The notes: generated by a model not told the origin, from the sequence alone. DNA of 64,000 nucleotides from an uncultured Kiritimatiellota bacterium (GCA_944389565.1 CALXMV010000009.1:1-64000); one strand, 5' to 3'; positions 17,723 to 27,786 are shown, numbered from the stretch's first letter. Program-made: numbers and translations.

Positions 17723-18912
17723 GCGAGCAACTCGACCTTGGGCACCTCGAAATCAAGCCATTTGGCGGTGGGGTCGTCGGTGCCGGGATTGATGGAGCGG
17801 GCGGCCAGGTCGTTGAAGGTCGCGACGCGCAACGCCGGATCCACCCCGATGCAACGCGTCTCATAGGGTTCGCCCGCGCGATCCGCGACGACGAACCGCG
17901 CGAAGTCGGCGTATGCCTCCGTGAGCGCGGCCACATAGGTGGCGTCGTCACCGTAGGGCTCGCCGAATCGGCCTGGCCCAGGCTTGGGCACAGGCGCCTT
18001 CTTCACGACCGTTTCCGTGCGCGAGCCGTCCGGCGTGACAAGCGTCCATACGTTGGCGGCGCATTGCCTCCAGTGGACGGCGCCCTTGTCGCCATAGACG
18101 GAGAGCTGAATGCCATCGGCCTCGCCCAGGGCGATTTGGCTGACGGCGATGGTGCCGAGCGCGCCATTCCCAAAACGGAGCAGGACGGTCGCGTCGTCAT
18201 CTAGGATGCGCCCGGGCACGGCCGGCCGGCCAACGGCGCAGAGCGCGGCGATCTCCAGCCCCGTCGCCCATTCCGCGAGGAAGGCGCAGGGGCCGGCCAG
18301 GTCATAGACCGCGCCGGCGGCGCCGCAACGGCGCGGGTCGGTGCGCCATCCGGCGGAGCGGTTCCCGGAGGCCTCCAGACGGATGCCCATCCAGCCGTGG
18401 TAATAACGTGCGTCCACGCGGCGCAGATTGCCGATCTTGCCTTGGAGCACGGCGTCGCGCAGCTGGCACAGCGCCGGATAGAACGGGAAGACGTACGCCG
18501 AGACGTATAGCTCGTGGCTCATGAGCGTGCGGCGCTTGAGGTTTTGCGCCTCGTCCATGTTGCAGCTCATGGGCTTTTCCGAGAAGACGGGGAACCCCGC
18601 GTCGAATGCCGCCATCGTCACGGGATAATGCATGTTGTTGGGGGCGAGCACGGTCACGAAGTCCGGGCGGTCCGGCCCCGTCGCCTTGCCCTCGCGGCGG
18701 AACATGTCGCGGTAGACGCCGTAGACGCGCTTGGGGTCGAGCCCCAACGCCTTCCCGGTCTCGAACGAACGCTGCCGGGTGGAGCCGAAAGCCCCGCAGA
18801 CGAGTTCCAAACACCCCGTCGCCTCGATGGCCGCGCGGTGGATGCGCCCCATGAAGGACTCATTCCCCCCGCCGACCATCGCGACCTTTAGTTTTTGCGT
18901 TTCTTTAGCCAT
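17719..18912 (-). CDS. Gfo/Idh/MocA family oxidoreductase
   Basis: 397 aa from the ATG at 18912, chosen because AAGGAG precedes it and a good promoter lies just upstream. The Rossmann start (KVAMVGGGNESFMGRIHR) and the catalytic-lysine motif (SEKPMSCN, near residue 112) identify an NAD(P)-dependent sugar or polyol oxidoreductase. The C-terminal half is the usual alpha/beta substrate domain. Many gut glycan degraders carry large numbers of these; one such group removes N-acetylgalactosamine or other sugars by an oxidative mechanism. The substrate is unknown. Confidence 0.85.
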   Translation of the reverse strand: MAKETQKLKVAMVGGGNESFMGRIHRAAIEATGCLELVCGAFGSTRQRSFETGKALGLDPKRVYGVYRDMFRREGKATGPDRPDFVTVLAPNNMHYPVTMAAFDAGFPVFSEKPMSCNMDEAQNLKRRTLMSHELYVSAYVFPFYPALCQLRDAVLQGKIGNLRRVDARYYHGWMGIRLEASGNRSAGWRTDPRRCGAAGAVYDLAGPCAFLAEWATGLEIAALCAVGRPAVPGRILDDDATVLLRFGNGALGTIAVSQIALGEADGIQLSVYGDKGAVHWRQCAANVWTLVTPDGSRTETVVKKAPVPKPGPGRFGEPYGDDATYVAALTEAYADFARFVVADRAGEPYETRCIGVDPALRVATFNDLAARSINPGTDDPTAKWLDFEVPKVELLA

Positions 18913-18932
18913 CACGACTCCTTGTGCCATTA

Positions 18933-18961
18933 ATATTACATGAAGTCGGGACGAAACGCAA
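18933..18961 (-). promoter_or_regulatory. Promoter of the oxidoreductase-Nif3 operon
   Basis: Minus strand TTGCGT (18956-18961), 17-bp spacer, TAATAT (18933-18938), about 20 nt before the ATG. Confidence 0.75.
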
Positions 18962-19059
18962 GCCCGCGGGGCGAAGATGGCGAAAGTGCGATTCGCATGA
19001 TGCGCTCGCGGGGTGTTAGGTCGGCATGGCGCTAGCTCGAGAACGGCGTTCGTCAAGAC

Positions 19060-19091
19060 GGCGAGGGCCCCGCGGACGCGGGGACCTCGCC
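19060..19091 (-). terminator. Probable terminator after clpC
   Basis: Strong GC hairpin (GGCGAGG, one mismatch, CCCCGCG, 2-3 nt loop, complement) just downstream of clpC on the minus strand. The following T-run is poor, so this is less certain than the other terminators. The rest of the gap to 18962 shows nothing else. Confidence 0.5.
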
Positions 19092-19106
19092 AACGACGCC
19101 GTCGTC

Positions 19107-21728
19107 TCACGCGTGGGCGTCAGGGGTGGCGCGAGGCGCGGGGATGGGCTTGCGGCGACGGGCGGCGGGCGACTTGCGCGGGAGTTTGCGCGCGGCGGTC
19201 ATGGGTGCGGGTTTGGGAACGGCGCGGAGGGTCTTCTCCCCCTCGGGCGTGTCCGGCCCGACGGTGAGGAGGAAGGGGGCCTGCTGCGGGCCGTCGCGGA
19301 GGACGGCGTCGGCCAACGGGTCCTCGACGAGGCGCTCGATGGCGCGGCGCAGGGGGCGAGCGCCTTGCTCGGGTTTCATGCCCTGGTCCAGGATGAGGTC
19401 GGTCGCGGCGGCGTCGAGCTCGAAGTGGACGCCGTTCGCGGCGAGACGCTTGCGGACGCTTTCGAGCTCCAGCGCCAAGATTTTCCCGAGCGCGACGCGG
19501 TCGAGCGCATGGAAGACGATCAGCTCGTCGAAGCGGTTGAGCAATTCGGGCTTGAGCGTCTTGCGGACCTCGGTCAGGATCTTGGTGCGGAGGGCGTCGT
19601 GCGCCATGAGGACGCCTTTGGCGCCATCGCCGGGGATGAAGCCGACGGTCGGGGCCTCGCCGGCGAAGTTGCACCCGAGATTGGAGGTGAGGATGACGAC
19701 CGTGTTGCGGAAGTCGACGCGCCGGCCAAGGCCATCGGTGAGGCAACCTTCCTCCAGGATCTGGAGGAGCGTGTTGGTGACATCGGGGTGGGCCTTTTCG
19801 ATTTCGTCGAAGAGCACCACGGAATACGGACGGCGGCGGACACGCTCGGTGAGCTGGCCGCCCTCCTCGTGGCCGACGTAACCGGGGGGCGACCCGACCA
19901 GTCGGCTGACGGTGTGCTTCTCCATGTACTCGGACATATCGAGCTGGATGAGCGCCTTGGCGTCGCCGAAAAGCGCGGTGGCCAGAGCCTTGGCCAAGAG
20001 GGTCTTGCCCACGCCGCTGGGCCCCAGAAAGAGGAACGAGCCGATGGGGCGGGCCGGATCCTTCATGCCGGCACGGGCCCGGCGCAACGAGCGCGCCACG
20101 GCGGCCACGGCGTCATGCTGGCCCACGACACGCGTCTCCAGCTCGCCCTCCAGCGCCAACATCCGCCGCCGGTCCCCCTCGGTCATCTGGTTCACCGGCA
20201 CGCCGGTCATCGCCGCCACCGTCTGCGCCACGGCGTCCGCGGTGACGATGAGGGTGTGGGCGCCGTGGCGTGCCTGCCATTTGGCCAGCGCGGACTCGAA
20301 GCGTTCGGCCGAGGCGTTCTCCTTGGCGCGGTAATCGGCGGCGGAGTCGAAGTCGTCGCTTGCCACGGCGGCTTCCTTCAGCGCGCGGAAACGCTTGGCC
20401 TCACGCTCCAGTTTGCGGAGCGCCGGAGGCCGCATGGCGGCGGAGAGGCGCAGACGGGAGCCGGTCTCGTCGATGGCGTCGATCGCCTTGTCGGGGAGTT
20501 GGCGCGCGGGCTGGTAGCGGGCGGTGAGCCGCACGGCCGCCTCCAAGGCCGCCGGGGCGTACCGCACGCCATGATGCTCGGCATACCGCGGGGCGATGCC
20601 TTTGAGGATGTCGATGGCCTGGGCGATGGTGGGCTCCTCGACCATGACGGTCTGGAACCGGCGCTCCAAGGCCGCGTCGGTCTCGATGCCCTTGCGGTAT
20701 TCGTTGAGGGTCGTCGCGCCGATGCACTGGAACTCGCCACGCGCGAGCGCCGGCTTGATGATATTGGCCGCGTCCATCGCGCCTTGGGCGCCGCCCGCAC
20801 CGACGATGGTGTGCAGCTCGTCAAGGAAGAGGATCACGCGGCGGCTCCTGGCCACCTCGTCGATGACGCGCTTGAGGCGTTCCTCGAACTGTCCGCGGTA
20901 CTGCGTGCCCGCGACCATGAGCGCCATGTCCAAGGCGATGACCCGCTTGCCGAGCATGGACTCGGGCACCTCGCCGCCGGCGATGGCCTGGGCGAGCCCC
21001 TCCACCACGGCGGTCTTGCCCACGCCGGCCTCGCCGATCAGCACGGCGTTGTTCTTGCTTCGGCGGCACAGGATCTGGATGAGCCGGCGCAGCTCGGCGT
21101 CACGCCCGATCACGGGGTCAAGCTTGCCCTTCGCGGCGGCCTCGGTGAGATCGCGCCCGAACGTGTCCAAGGCGGGCGTCTTGCTCTGCGCGGCGGGGCC
21201 CTGGGCGCGCGGCCGCTCCGCTTCCTGCTCGGCCGGTCGCTCCGCCCTTTCGGCGCGCGGCCGCCCGGCCTCGTCCCCGTCCTCCCGCGCTTGCGGCATA
21301 TGCGGCTCCAGGGTCTCCGGCGTCACGTTCAGCTGGCGCAGGACCAGGGCACCCAACCCGCCCTCCGAGACGATCGCGTGGAGCAAGAACATCGCGTCCA
21401 CCTCAGGGCGGTGGCGGCGTGCGGCCTCCAAACGGGCCACGTCGCAGATCTTGAGGACGCGTTGCGACCACGGCAACCCGCCCGGCGGGGGCGTCTCCGC
21501 CACGCCGCCCTCGGCCGACTGCGCCTCCACGCGCACCCGCAGATCCTCCTCCGAGGTCTTGAAGACGCTCTTCAGCACCGTCTGCGCCTGGCTCGGCACC
21601 GCGGCCAACGCCACCACCACGTGCTCGCTGCCCACATGGTCGTGCCGCATGGACTGCGCCTCCACCTGCGCCTGGCGCATCACGCGTCGCGTCTCCGTCG
21701 AAAAACCTTCCAGATTGGGTTGTTCCAT
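19107..21728 (-). CDS. clpC: ClpC-type AAA+ protease ATPase
   Basis: 873 aa from the ATG at 21728 (AAAGGAGG upstream). Domains in order: N-terminal Clp_N repeats (1-145), a charged linker rich in Arg/Glu/Pro (about 150-185), AAA module 1 with GEAGVGKT and LDELHTIVG, a short middle region with a UVR-like [10 protein letters not shown] segment, then AAA module 2 with GPSGVGKT and LFDEIEKAH. The short middle domain and UVR-like stretch fit ClpC rather than the disaggregase ClpB. ClpC unfolds substrates for ClpP, which is not here. The C-terminal 60 aa is a basic, Pro/Ala/Arg-rich tail that looks disordered. Confidence 0.85.
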   Translation of the reverse strand: MEQPNLEGFSTETRRVMRQAQVEAQSMRHDHVGSEHVVVALAAVPSQAQTVLKSVFKTSEEDLRVRVEAQSAEGGVAETPPPGGLPWSQRVLKICDVARLEAARRHRPEVDAMFLLHAIVSEGGLGALVLRQLNVTPETLEPHMPQAREDGDEAGRPRAERAERPAEQEAERPRAQGPAAQSKTPALDTFGRDLTEAAAKGKLDPVIGRDAELRRLIQILCRRSKNNAVLIGEAGVGKTAVVEGLAQAIAGGEVPESMLGKRVIALDMALMVAGTQYRGQFEERLKRVIDEVARSRRVILFLDELHTIVGAGGAQGAMDAANIIKPALARGEFQCIGATTLNEYRKGIETDAALERRFQTVMVEEPTIAQAIDILKGIAPRYAEHHGVRYAPAALEAAVRLTARYQPARQLPDKAIDAIDETGSRLRLSAAMRPPALRKLEREAKRFRALKEAAVASDDFDSAADYRAKENASAERFESALAKWQARHGAHTLIVTADAVAQTVAAMTGVPVNQMTEGDRRRMLALEGELETRVVGQHDAVAAVARSLRRARAGMKDPARPIGSFLFLGPSGVGKTLLAKALATALFGDAKALIQLDMSEYMEKHTVSRLVGSPPGYVGHEEGGQLTERVRRRPYSVVLFDEIEKAHPDVTNTLLQILEEGCLTDGLGRRVDFRNTVVILTSNLGCNFAGEAPTVGFIPGDGAKGVLMAHDALRTKILTEVRKTLKPELLNRFDELIVFHALDRVALGKILALELESVRKRLAANGVHFELDAAATDLILDQGMKPEQGARPLRRAIERLVEDPLADAVLRDGPQQAPFLLTVGPDTPEGEKTLRAVPKPAPMTAARKLPRKSPAARRRKPIPAPRATPDAHA

Positions 21729-21762
21729 CACACTTGGCCTCCTTTTGATTTCCAAATTGGCG

Positions 21763-21774
21763 CGTAGTATACCA
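21763..21774 (-). promoter_or_regulatory. -10 element of clpC
   Basis: Minus strand TGG then TATACT (21766-21771), an extended -10 about 38 nt before the ATG. No convincing -35 at 16-18 bp. Confidence 0.5.
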
Positions 21775-21854
21775 TAATTTGGCCGCACGCACGTTTCTCC
21801 TTTCTATCCCGAAACGCGTGCGGGTCGCCGAAGGGCGTGCCGCATGGGAAAGGC

Positions 21855-21881
21855 ACCGCTCGCCCTGTTTGGGGGAGCGGT
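21855..21881 (-). terminator. Possible terminator after the GH89 gene
   Basis: 7-bp stem ACCGCTC/GAGCGGT with a 13-nt loop, followed on the minus strand by a short T-rich stretch (GCCTTTCCC). Weak but suitably placed between GH89 and the clpC promoter. Confidence 0.4.
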
Positions 21882-21924
21882 ACGCGTGCCGTCCCCTTGC
21901 GGGGCGTTGGCTCGGCCGGTGCGG

Positions 21925-24390
21925 TCAGTCGCCCACGCGTCGGACGATCGCCACGCCCGCGGAGCGGTCGCCCCCATCGCCCGTGGCGGTGATCCTCAGC
22001 GTGTAGGCACTGAGGTTTTCGCGGTAGGCGGGGAGTCTGAGGGTGTAGACGTTGTCTTTCGTGCGCAGACCCGTGTAGCCCGGGTGGGCGTCCGCGGCGA
22101 CAAGCGTGTCGTCCTCGAAAAGCTCCACCTTCTCGATCTTGAGGGCATGGGGGCCGCTCTTCCACTGGATGGTGGCGGTGTAGGTGCCGGCTTGGGTGAT
22201 GGCGTCGGAGACGTCGAGCGTCATCGCGTCGGCGGCGAGATCCCACGGCGTGCCTGGGTCGTAGTCGAAGGCGTTGGCCCAGCGGGCGTGGCAGTCGCGG
22301 GCGAAGGCCAGCGCGTCGGCGACGTCGTCCGCCAGCGGGCGGGTGGGCGTGGCGATCGCGGCGCCATTCGCCTCGAAGTCCCGATTCAACGCCTCCAGAT
22401 CGCCGGCGATGGCCTTGGGATCCGGATTGGCGAAGAAGATCGCCCACCGTTTTCCGTAGTAGCCCGCCATGAGGCCGGCGAGCTGGCGGTAGGCGTAATC
22501 GTTGAGCGAGCCACGGCTCCGGCCGGTCCAGGTGGTGACCATGCGGCGATAGGCGCGGGCGGCGGCTTCACCGCCTTGGCGGGCGGCGCGGGCCTCATGC
22601 CAATCCAGGCGGAAACGCGGTTCCTGCGCCAGCACGGCCTCGGTGTGCGCGATGGCCTTGAGGAAGGCCTCGCGGGCGGCGGGATCCGCCTTGGCTTGGG
22701 CGAGCAACGGGCGGGCGAGGTCGGCCAACGCCTGGCGCGTCACGTTCGCCAGGTCGTAGCGGAAGGTCGCGACCTGCAGGAGCGCGGGCGTCGTTCGCGC
22801 GGCGCGAAGGTATGCCTCGGCGGCGCGGAGGGTGGCGGCGGGGGCGTAGTAAAGCGAGCCCGTGGACCAGGTGGAGACCTTGTTGGCGGTCCAGGAAGGC
22901 CGTGCGCAGAGGACATTCTCGGAGCTTGCCTCTTGGTCGCGCGAATAGGTGTGGACGGAGTCGAGGAGGGTGACGAGGGCATCGTGGAGCGCGGGCGTGC
23001 AGAGGCCGTAGCGGCGTGTGGCGTAGAGCGCGAGCCAGTCCGTGAGATCCGCGCGATCCATCACCTTGTCGGCGGGCATGAAGAAGCGCTCGGCGAAGAG
23101 TTCGTAATACATGGGGTTGGTCTCCAGCCCCTCGGAGATGAAGCCGTAGCCCGCGAGGGTCTTGCCGCCGGGGCTTTTCGGCACGTTGCCCAGTTTGCCC
23201 ACTTGCGGCAAGCCGCCATACAGCCCCTGGCGCCCGCCGAAGTTGATCAGTTCGCACCACAGCCACGGGATGTCGCCATAGGCGCGGCAGTCCGTGTTGT
23301 CGGAGGATTGGTTGCGTGCCAGGTATTCGATGATGGTGAGCGTGGGATCGAGGCCCTTCAGCAATGCGTCACGCGGGTTGGCCCCCCACGCCTGAACGAG
23401 CCAGCGCGCGCCCGGCGCGGCGGCTTGCTGCGCGGCTTGGACGGCACGCGCGCACGCCGTCACGTCCAGCCCGCCCGTGCGGCCGCCCTCGTGGAAGAGG
23501 TCGCCGGCGAAATACTCCGTCCGCTCGATGCCGTAGACCGCGAAGAGGTTGCGGTACCAGATGGCCGCGAGATCGCGGAAGGTCTGCGTGGTGGGGTCGA
23601 GCACCGCTGGGCGCACAAAGCCGTCGCACCACGTGCCCTGCCCGACGAACCGCGCGTCGGGGAAACGCTTTTTGTCGAGATACTCCCCGAGGTCGTGCGG
23701 CACCAAGCCGGTGAAGGCCTGCAGGATGGGCCTCATGCCCAACGCCATGGCCTCCTGCACGATGAAGCGCCCGATTTCCGCGTTGCGGTCGATGGCCGCC
23801 TGCGGGAGCGGCCCGCCGAGTCCCTCCAGGTTGCCCATGTTCCACCATGCGGCGGCGGCCTCGTCGGGCAGGAAGGCGGCGATGCGCGCCTCGGGGTAGC
23901 CCACCTCGCGCAGGGTGAGCTGCCAGACGCGTTGCAGGCCGGCTTGCACCAACGGCATCTCCACGCCGAAAAGCGCCAGGCGGTCGAGCTCCTCGCGCCA
24001 GGCCGCCTGATCCCAGAAAGCCATCGTGTAAGAGAGCGTGCAGTAGTTGTAGGCCTGGACGTGCGGATAGGCCGGCGTGAAGGTGAGCGTCCGATTCGGC
24101 ACGGGCCATGGCCCCTCCAGGCGGTTGCCGCACCATGACCAATGCGCGTCCGCCACCTCGCGCAGATACAGGCCCAGCCCCGCCGCCGCCAAGCGAGTCT
24201 CCGGCGCCGTGATCGCGATGCCGTCCCGCCCCGAGGGCGCGACCGTGACGGCCTTCGCCTTCCGGTCCACGCGGAAACGCACCCGCCCCGCCAGATCCGG
24301 CGCGACGCGCCCCGCCAATTCCTCCAACGGCCCGGCCAGCGCGGCCTCCGCCGCGAGCAACCCAAACAACGCAATCGTCAGGCACTTCAT
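21925..24390 (-). CDS. Exported GH89 alpha-N-acetylglucosaminidase
   Basis: 821 aa from the ATG at 24390, which begins a signal peptide (MKCLTIALFGLLAAEAALAG). It matches the NAGLU/GH89 family: small N-terminal domain, barrel region with the NYCTLSYTMAFWDW-like segment near 115-126, an acid/base glutamate candidate E301 in GDLFHEGG, and a nucleophile candidate E420 in GFISEGLETNP. A helical domain and a short beta-rich C-terminal domain follow. The enzyme removes alpha-linked terminal GlcNAc, as in gastric mucin caps or heparan-type chains, outside the cytoplasm. It stands alone between clpC and the ribosomal cluster. Confidence 0.88.
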   Translation of the reverse strand: MKCLTIALFGLLAAEAALAGPLEELAGRVAPDLAGRVRFRVDRKAKAVTVAPSGRDGIAITAPETRLAAAGLGLYLREVADAHWSWCGNRLEGPWPVPNRTLTFTPAYPHVQAYNYCTLSYTMAFWDQAAWREELDRLALFGVEMPLVQAGLQRVWQLTLREVGYPEARIAAFLPDEAAAAWWNMGNLEGLGGPLPQAAIDRNAEIGRFIVQEAMALGMRPILQAFTGLVPHDLGEYLDKKRFPDARFVGQGTWCDGFVRPAVLDPTTQTFRDLAAIWYRNLFAVYGIERTEYFAGDLFHEGGRTGGLDVTACARAVQAAQQAAAPGARWLVQAWGANPRDALLKGLDPTLTIIEYLARNQSSDNTDCRAYGDIPWLWCELINFGGRQGLYGGLPQVGKLGNVPKSPGGKTLAGYGFISEGLETNPMYYELFAERFFMPADKVMDRADLTDWLALYATRRYGLCTPALHDALVTLLDSVHTYSRDQEASSENVLCARPSWTANKVSTWSTGSLYYAPAATLRAAEAYLRAARTTPALLQVATFRYDLANVTRQALADLARPLLAQAKADPAAREAFLKAIAHTEAVLAQEPRFRLDWHEARAARQGGEAAARAYRRMVTTWTGRSRGSLNDYAYRQLAGLMAGYYGKRWAIFFANPDPKAIAGDLEALNRDFEANGAAIATPTRPLADDVADALAFARDCHARWANAFDYDPGTPWDLAADAMTLDVSDAITQAGTYTATIQWKSGPHALKIEKVELFEDDTLVAADAHPGYTGLRTKDNVYTLRLPAYRENLSAYTLRITATGDGGDRSAGVAIVRRVGD

Positions 24391-24409
24391 CGCACGTTCC
24401 TTTCTCCCC

Positions 24410-24418
24410 GACACTCTA
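24410..24418 (-). promoter_or_regulatory. -10 element of the GH89 gene
   Basis: Minus strand TGC then TAGAGT (24413-24418), an extended -10 about 20 nt before the ATG. No clear -35. Confidence 0.4.
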
Positions 24419-24515
24419 GCATTTTCCCTTGCCGGCCGTGGCGTGTCGCGTGCGAAAAAACACGGGGTGCGTACGCGTGTCGCGCCGCCGCGCCACGCGG
24501 CCGCGATGGCAGACG

Positions 24516-24543
24516 AAAAAGCCCCGCGGGGAGCGGGGCTTTT
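24516..24543. terminator. Terminator after rpsG
   Basis: AAAAAGCCCCGC, 5-nt loop, GCGGGGCTTTT. It lies 20 nt downstream of rpsG on the minus strand and ends the ribosomal cluster. Confidence 0.85.
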
Positions 24544-24564
24544 GGGCGTTCCGGGCGCGAGGCC

Positions 24565-25032
24565 TCAGAAGGCGTAGTGCGCGAAGGCCTTGTTGGCCTG
24601 GGCCATCTTGTGGGTGTCGTCGCGTTTCTTGAGGACGTTGCCGGTGTTGTTGTAGGCATCGATGAGCTCAAGGGCGACGGCGCGGGGCATAGGCACGCCA
24701 CGACGCGCGGAGGCGAACTGGGCCATCCAGCGGAGGGCGAGGGCCAGCTGACGGCCGGGGCGGATCTCGACGGGGACGGGGTAGGTGGCGCCGCCGACGC
24801 GACGGCTCTTGACCTCGACTTTCGGCTTCATGTTGTTGATGGCCGCGTCCATGACCTCGAGGGGATCCTTGCCGGTCTCCTTGGCCAGCTCGTCGATGGC
24901 GCCGTAGACGATACGCTCGGCGGTGGTCTTCTTGCCGGACTTCATGAGGGTGCGGATGACCTTGGCGACGAGCTCGCTGTTGAAGCGGGGGTCGGTCTGA
25001 TGGGTGCGCTTGATGGCCTGACGACGTCTCAT
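24565..25032 (-). CDS. rpsG: 30S ribosomal protein S7
   Basis: 155 aa with the S7 start (MRRRQAIKR) and the conserved AELIVYGAID-like and VGGATYPVPVEI segments. S7 nucleates assembly of the 30S head on 16S rRNA. The start has AAGGAGG. It follows rpsL by 15 nt as in the classical str operon, but a terminator comes directly after it instead of fusA and tuf. Confidence 0.95.
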   Translation of the reverse strand: MRRRQAIKRTHQTDPRFNSELVAKVIRTLMKSGKKTTAERIVYGAIDELAKETGKDPLEVMDAAINNMKPKVEVKSRRVGGATYPVPVEIRPGRQLALALRWMAQFASARRGVPMPRAVALELIDAYNNTGNVLKKRDDTHKMAQANKAFAHYAF

Positions 25033-25047
25033 GGTTCAGTGGCCTCC

Positions 25048-25440
25048 TTATTTCTTCTTGGCGTTGGCGGCGGCGTCCTTCTTGACACCGTACTTGGAGC
25101 GGGAACGGCCACGGCCATTGACGCCGAGGCTGTCGAGCGCGCCGCGGACGATGTGATAGCGCACACCGGGAAGGTCCGCCACACGGCCGCCGCGCACGAG
25201 CACCACGGAGTGCTCTTGGAGGTTGTGCCCCTCGCCGGGGATGTAGGCGGTGACCTCGTAGCCGCTGGTGAGGCGGACACGGGCGACCTTGCGGAGCGCC
25301 GAGTTCGGCTTCTTCGGGGTCTGGGTTTTGACGACGGTGCAGACGCCGCGGCGCTGGGGGCAACCGACGAGCGCGGGGGATTTGCTCTTCTTGCGCTGGG
25401 GGGTACGCCCCTTGCGCACAAGCTGATTGATGGTAGGCAT
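25048..25440 (-). CDS. rpsL: 30S ribosomal protein S12
   Basis: 130 aa from [12 protein letters not shown] (ATG at 25440, AAGGAT upstream). It carries the decoding-centre loop [17 protein letters not shown] and [11 protein letters not shown]. The lysine of the KPNSA motif, the usual streptomycin-resistance site, is the wild-type Lys. A short basic C-terminal extension ends in [10 protein letters not shown]. Confidence 0.95.
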   Translation of the reverse strand: MPTINQLVRKGRTPQRKKSKSPALVGCPQRRGVCTVVKTQTPKKPNSALRKVARVRLTSGYEVTAYIPGEGHNLQEHSVVLVRGGRVADLPGVRYHIVRGALDSLGVNGRGRSRSKYGVKKDAAANAKKK

Positions 25441-25534
25441 GCGTTCGATCCTTGGATGAAGCACTGGGTTCGGGTTTCGGTTTCGCTCGCCATCGGCGGA
25501 GGCCTTGGGACGGTGGCTCTCGTCCTCCTGCCGC

Positions 25535-25593
25535 AGAGCCCCGCTACATGGCTCTGGGTCCTCGCCGGTCGGCTTTCAGAAAGGGATGGACCC
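25535..25593 (-). promoter_or_regulatory. Structured leader upstream of rpsL, role uncertain
   Basis: The 183-nt gap between rpmB and rpsL can form two adjacent stems on the minus strand: GGGTCC with GGACCC (25588-25593 with 25556-25561) and AGAGCC with GGCTCT. No convincing promoter is visible in the gap, so readthrough from the rplU promoter is likely. A GC-rich hairpin right after rpmB (25597-25620) could cause partial termination. Autogenous control by S7 or S12 is possible but unproven. Confidence 0.3.
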
Positions 25594-25623
25594 GCCGCGC
25601 GCGAGGCGCGGCGGCGCGCCTCC

Positions 25624-25854
25624 TTAGGCCTTCGTCACGCGGCCGGCCTTGAGGCAGGCGGCGCAGACCGTCATGTGGCAGGTGGTGCCGTTGGCGGTGC
25701 GGACGTGGACGTTGCGGAGGTTCGGGGTGAAGCGGCGCTTGGAGATGCCGGTGGTGTGCAGGCCGATGCCGCCCTTGGCCTTCTTGAGGCCGTGGCGCAC
25801 GATACGGCTGCCGACGATGGGCTTCTTGCCGCAGACTTCGCAGATTCGGGACAT
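25624..25854 (-). CDS. rpmB: 50S ribosomal protein L28 (zinc-binding form)
   Basis: 76 aa. It begins MSRICEVCGKKP and has a second cysteine pair in CAACLKAG, so both CxxC pairs of the zinc-bearing L28 form are present. Zinc-free paralogues in other bacteria lack them. It sits between obgE and rpsL, 30 nt after obgE. Confidence 0.92.
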   Translation of the reverse strand: MSRICEVCGKKPIVGSRIVRHGLKKAKGGIGLHTTGISKRRFTPNLRNVHVRTANGTTCHMTVCAACLKAGRVTKA

Positions 25855-25884
25855 GATTGACTCCTTGGTGAGATGAGAGTGGTT

Positions 25885-26982
25885 TCAGGGTTTGAGGAAG
25901 GTCGCCGCGCGAAGGCGTTCGGGGGTGACCTCGGCGTGGTCGAAGGATTTCTCGGGGAGGGCCGTGGCCCGGCCCGGCGCGACGGGCTTGAGGATGTCGC
26001 GCAGGGCTTGGCGCACGGCGTCGAGACCGGGGCGGCCCTCGGCGGCGAGGGAGAGGCGCACGGGCTCGAAGCCCAGCGCCTCGGCCACCTCGGCGTACCG
26101 CGCCTGGGCCTCGGGCAGATCCATCTTGTTGGCGATGACGAGCGCGGGGCGTGCGGCGAGCTGGGGGTCGTAGGTCTCCACCTCGGCGCGGAGGATGCGG
26201 TAGGCCTCCTCCGGCGCTTTCGCGGTGTCGGCCATGTCAAGCACGTACACGAGCATCCGCGAGCGGGAGATGTGCCGCAGGAAGGTGAGCCCCAGGCCCA
26301 CGCCGTCGGCCGCGCCCTCGATGATGCCCGGGATGTCCGCCACGCGGAGCGTCGCGTAATCCGGGTATTCGACGGTGCCGACGATCGGATGAAGGGTGGT
26401 GAAGGGGTAATTGGCGATTTTGGGCTTGGCGGCGCTGAGCGCGGCCAGCAGGGAGGATTTGCCGGCGTTGGGGAACCCCACGAGCCCGGCGTCCGCGATG
26501 GTCTTCAGCTCGAAGCGCGCGTTGAAGGCCTCACCCTCGGAGCCGGGGATGAACTTCTCGGGTGCCTGGTTCGTGGAGCTCTTGAAGTGCACGTTGCCCC
26601 AGCCGCCGCGGCCGCCCTGCGCAATCGTGATCTCCTGGCCATGCTCGAGCACCTCGCCCAGCCAGGCGCCGGTGTCGGCGTTGTAGACCTCCGTGCCGCA
26701 GGGCACGTCGACCACCAAATCCTTGCCGTTCCGGCCGTGCATCTTCTGCCCGGAGCCGTTCACGCCGTTCTCCGCGAAGAGCCGCGGCTCGTAGAAGACG
26801 CGCAACAGGCTGTCGGCGTGCGTGCTGGCGCGGACGATCACGTTGCCGCCGCGCCCGCCGTCGCCGCCGTCGGGGCCGCCCTCGGGCACGTGCGACTCGC
26901 GCCGGAAGCTCCCGCTCCCGGCGCCGCCGCGCCCGGCGCGAACCTCGGCCGTCGCCGAATCCACGAACACCCTGGTCTTCAC
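25885..26982 (-). CDS. obgE: Obg family GTPase
   Basis: 365 aa. The N-terminal glycine-rich Obg fold ([25 protein letters not shown]) spans 1-158. The G domain follows with G1 [10 protein letters not shown]3 DIPGIIEGA and G4 NKMD. The C-terminal 35 residues are a short tail in place of the larger OCT domain of some Obg proteins. It acts in late 50S assembly and stress control. The rplU-rpmA-obgE order is widely conserved. Confidence 0.93.
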   Translation of the reverse strand: MKTRVFVDSATAEVRAGRGGAGSGSFRRESHVPEGGPDGGDGGRGGNVIVRASTHADSLLRVFYEPRLFAENGVNGSGQKMHGRNGKDLVVDVPCGTEVYNADTGAWLGEVLEHGQEITIAQGGRGGWGNVHFKSSTNQAPEKFIPGSEGEAFNARFELKTIADAGLVGFPNAGKSSLLAALSAAKPKIANYPFTTLHPIVGTVEYPDYATLRVADIPGIIEGAADGVGLGLTFLRHISRSRMLVYVLDMADTAKAPEEAYRILRAEVETYDPQLAARPALVIANKMDLPEAQARYAEVAEALGFEPVRLSLAAEGRPGLDAVRQALRDILKPVAPGRATALPEKSFDHAEVTPERLRAATFLKP

Positions 26983-27007
26983 GCGGATACCTTCCCGGAT
27001 CGCCTGG

Positions 27008-27250
27008 TTACTCGGCCACGGGCAAGGGCTTGATCGCCACGACCTTGCCGTTCTTCTGGAACTCGACGATGCCGTCGATGAGGGCGAAGAGGGTGAAGTC
27101 GCGCCCGCACCCCACGTTCGCCCCAGGGGCGAACTTCGTGCCGCGCTGACGGACGATGATGGAGCCGGCCGTCACGACCTGCCCCGCGTAGCGCTTGACG
27201 CCCAGCCGCTTGGACTTGCTGTCGCGGCCATTACCGGTGCTGCCTGCCAT
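27008..27250 (-). CDS. rpmA: 50S ribosomal protein L27
   Basis: 80 aa. The start [20 protein letters not shown] and the [14 protein letters not shown] segment are diagnostic. The N-terminal tail is already in mature form, without the cleavable extension found in Firmicutes. It lies 19 nt downstream of rplU. Confidence 0.95.
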   Translation of the reverse strand: MAGSTGNGRDSKSKRLGVKRYAGQVVTAGSIIVRQRGTKFAPGANVGCGRDFTLFALIDGIVEFQKNGKVVAIKPLPVAE

Positions 27251-27269
27251 GAGAGTGGTTCCTTTCCGT

Positions 27270-27584
27270 TTAAGCGATGGACTTGATCTTCAGCACCGTC
27301 AGCTCCTGGCGATGCCCCACGCGGCGCTCATAGCCTTTGCGGCGGTTCTTGCGGAAATGGATGAGCTTGTCGCCGCGCTTGTGCCCCAGAACGGTGGCCA
27401 CGACCTTCGCGCCCTCGACCTTCGGCATGCCGATCTTCAGCTCGTCGCCCGTGTTCACGGCCAGGATGTCCGTCAGCTCGATGTCCGCGCCAGGCTCGCC
27501 GGCCATCCGGTTCACCTCGATCACGGCGCCGACGGTCACGCGGCACTGCGTGCCACCGGCCTCAACGACTGCATATGCTTCCAT
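27270..27584 (-). CDS. rplU: 50S ribosomal protein L21
   Basis: 104 aa from the ATG at 27584 (AGGAG upstream). It has the L21 start [15 protein letters not shown] and the C-terminal [16 protein letters not shown]-binding motif. First gene of the rplU-rpmA-obgE-rpmB-rpsL-rpsG run, behind a good promoter. Confidence 0.93.
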   Translation of the reverse strand: MEAYAVVEAGGTQCRVTVGAVIEVNRMAGEPGADIELTDILAVNTGDELKIGMPKVEGAKVVATVLGHKRGDKLIHFRKNRRKGYERRVGHRQELTVLKIKSIA

Positions 27585-27649
27585 GGATATCTCCTCTGGA
27601 GGTTGATGAAATCCGTTTTCGTTGCCCCTTTGGCAAAGAAAGTCCTCAT

Positions 27650-27678
27650 ACAATACCAAATCCTTTCCGCGGATGCAA
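27650..27678 (-). promoter_or_regulatory. Promoter of the rplU ribosomal cluster
   Basis: Minus strand TTGCAT (27673-27678), 17-bp spacer, TATTGT (27650-27655). A second candidate -10 (TATACA) with TTTCCC 17 bp upstream lies about 55 bp further up. The 66-nt leader before the ATG contains a small TTGCC/GGCAA stem and could host L21 feedback. Confidence 0.7.
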
Positions 27679-27786
27679 CTATTTTTGCGGAAGGGTGTCT
27701 TGCAAAATGTATAACGCACTGTCTTTGTGTGGGAAATCGTGCGCGAGAAGGGCTGTGCCAAAATGCATAAGTCGCGTTTTGCCGCG

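Noticed and set aside
19107-21728. Assignment as ClpB disaggregase
   Set aside because: The long coiled-coil middle domain of ClpB is absent; a short UVR-like segment is present.
19026-21767. 913-aa plus-strand open frame opposite clpC
   Set aside because: Antisense of a complete ClpC with intact Walker motifs; no family features in the plus frame.
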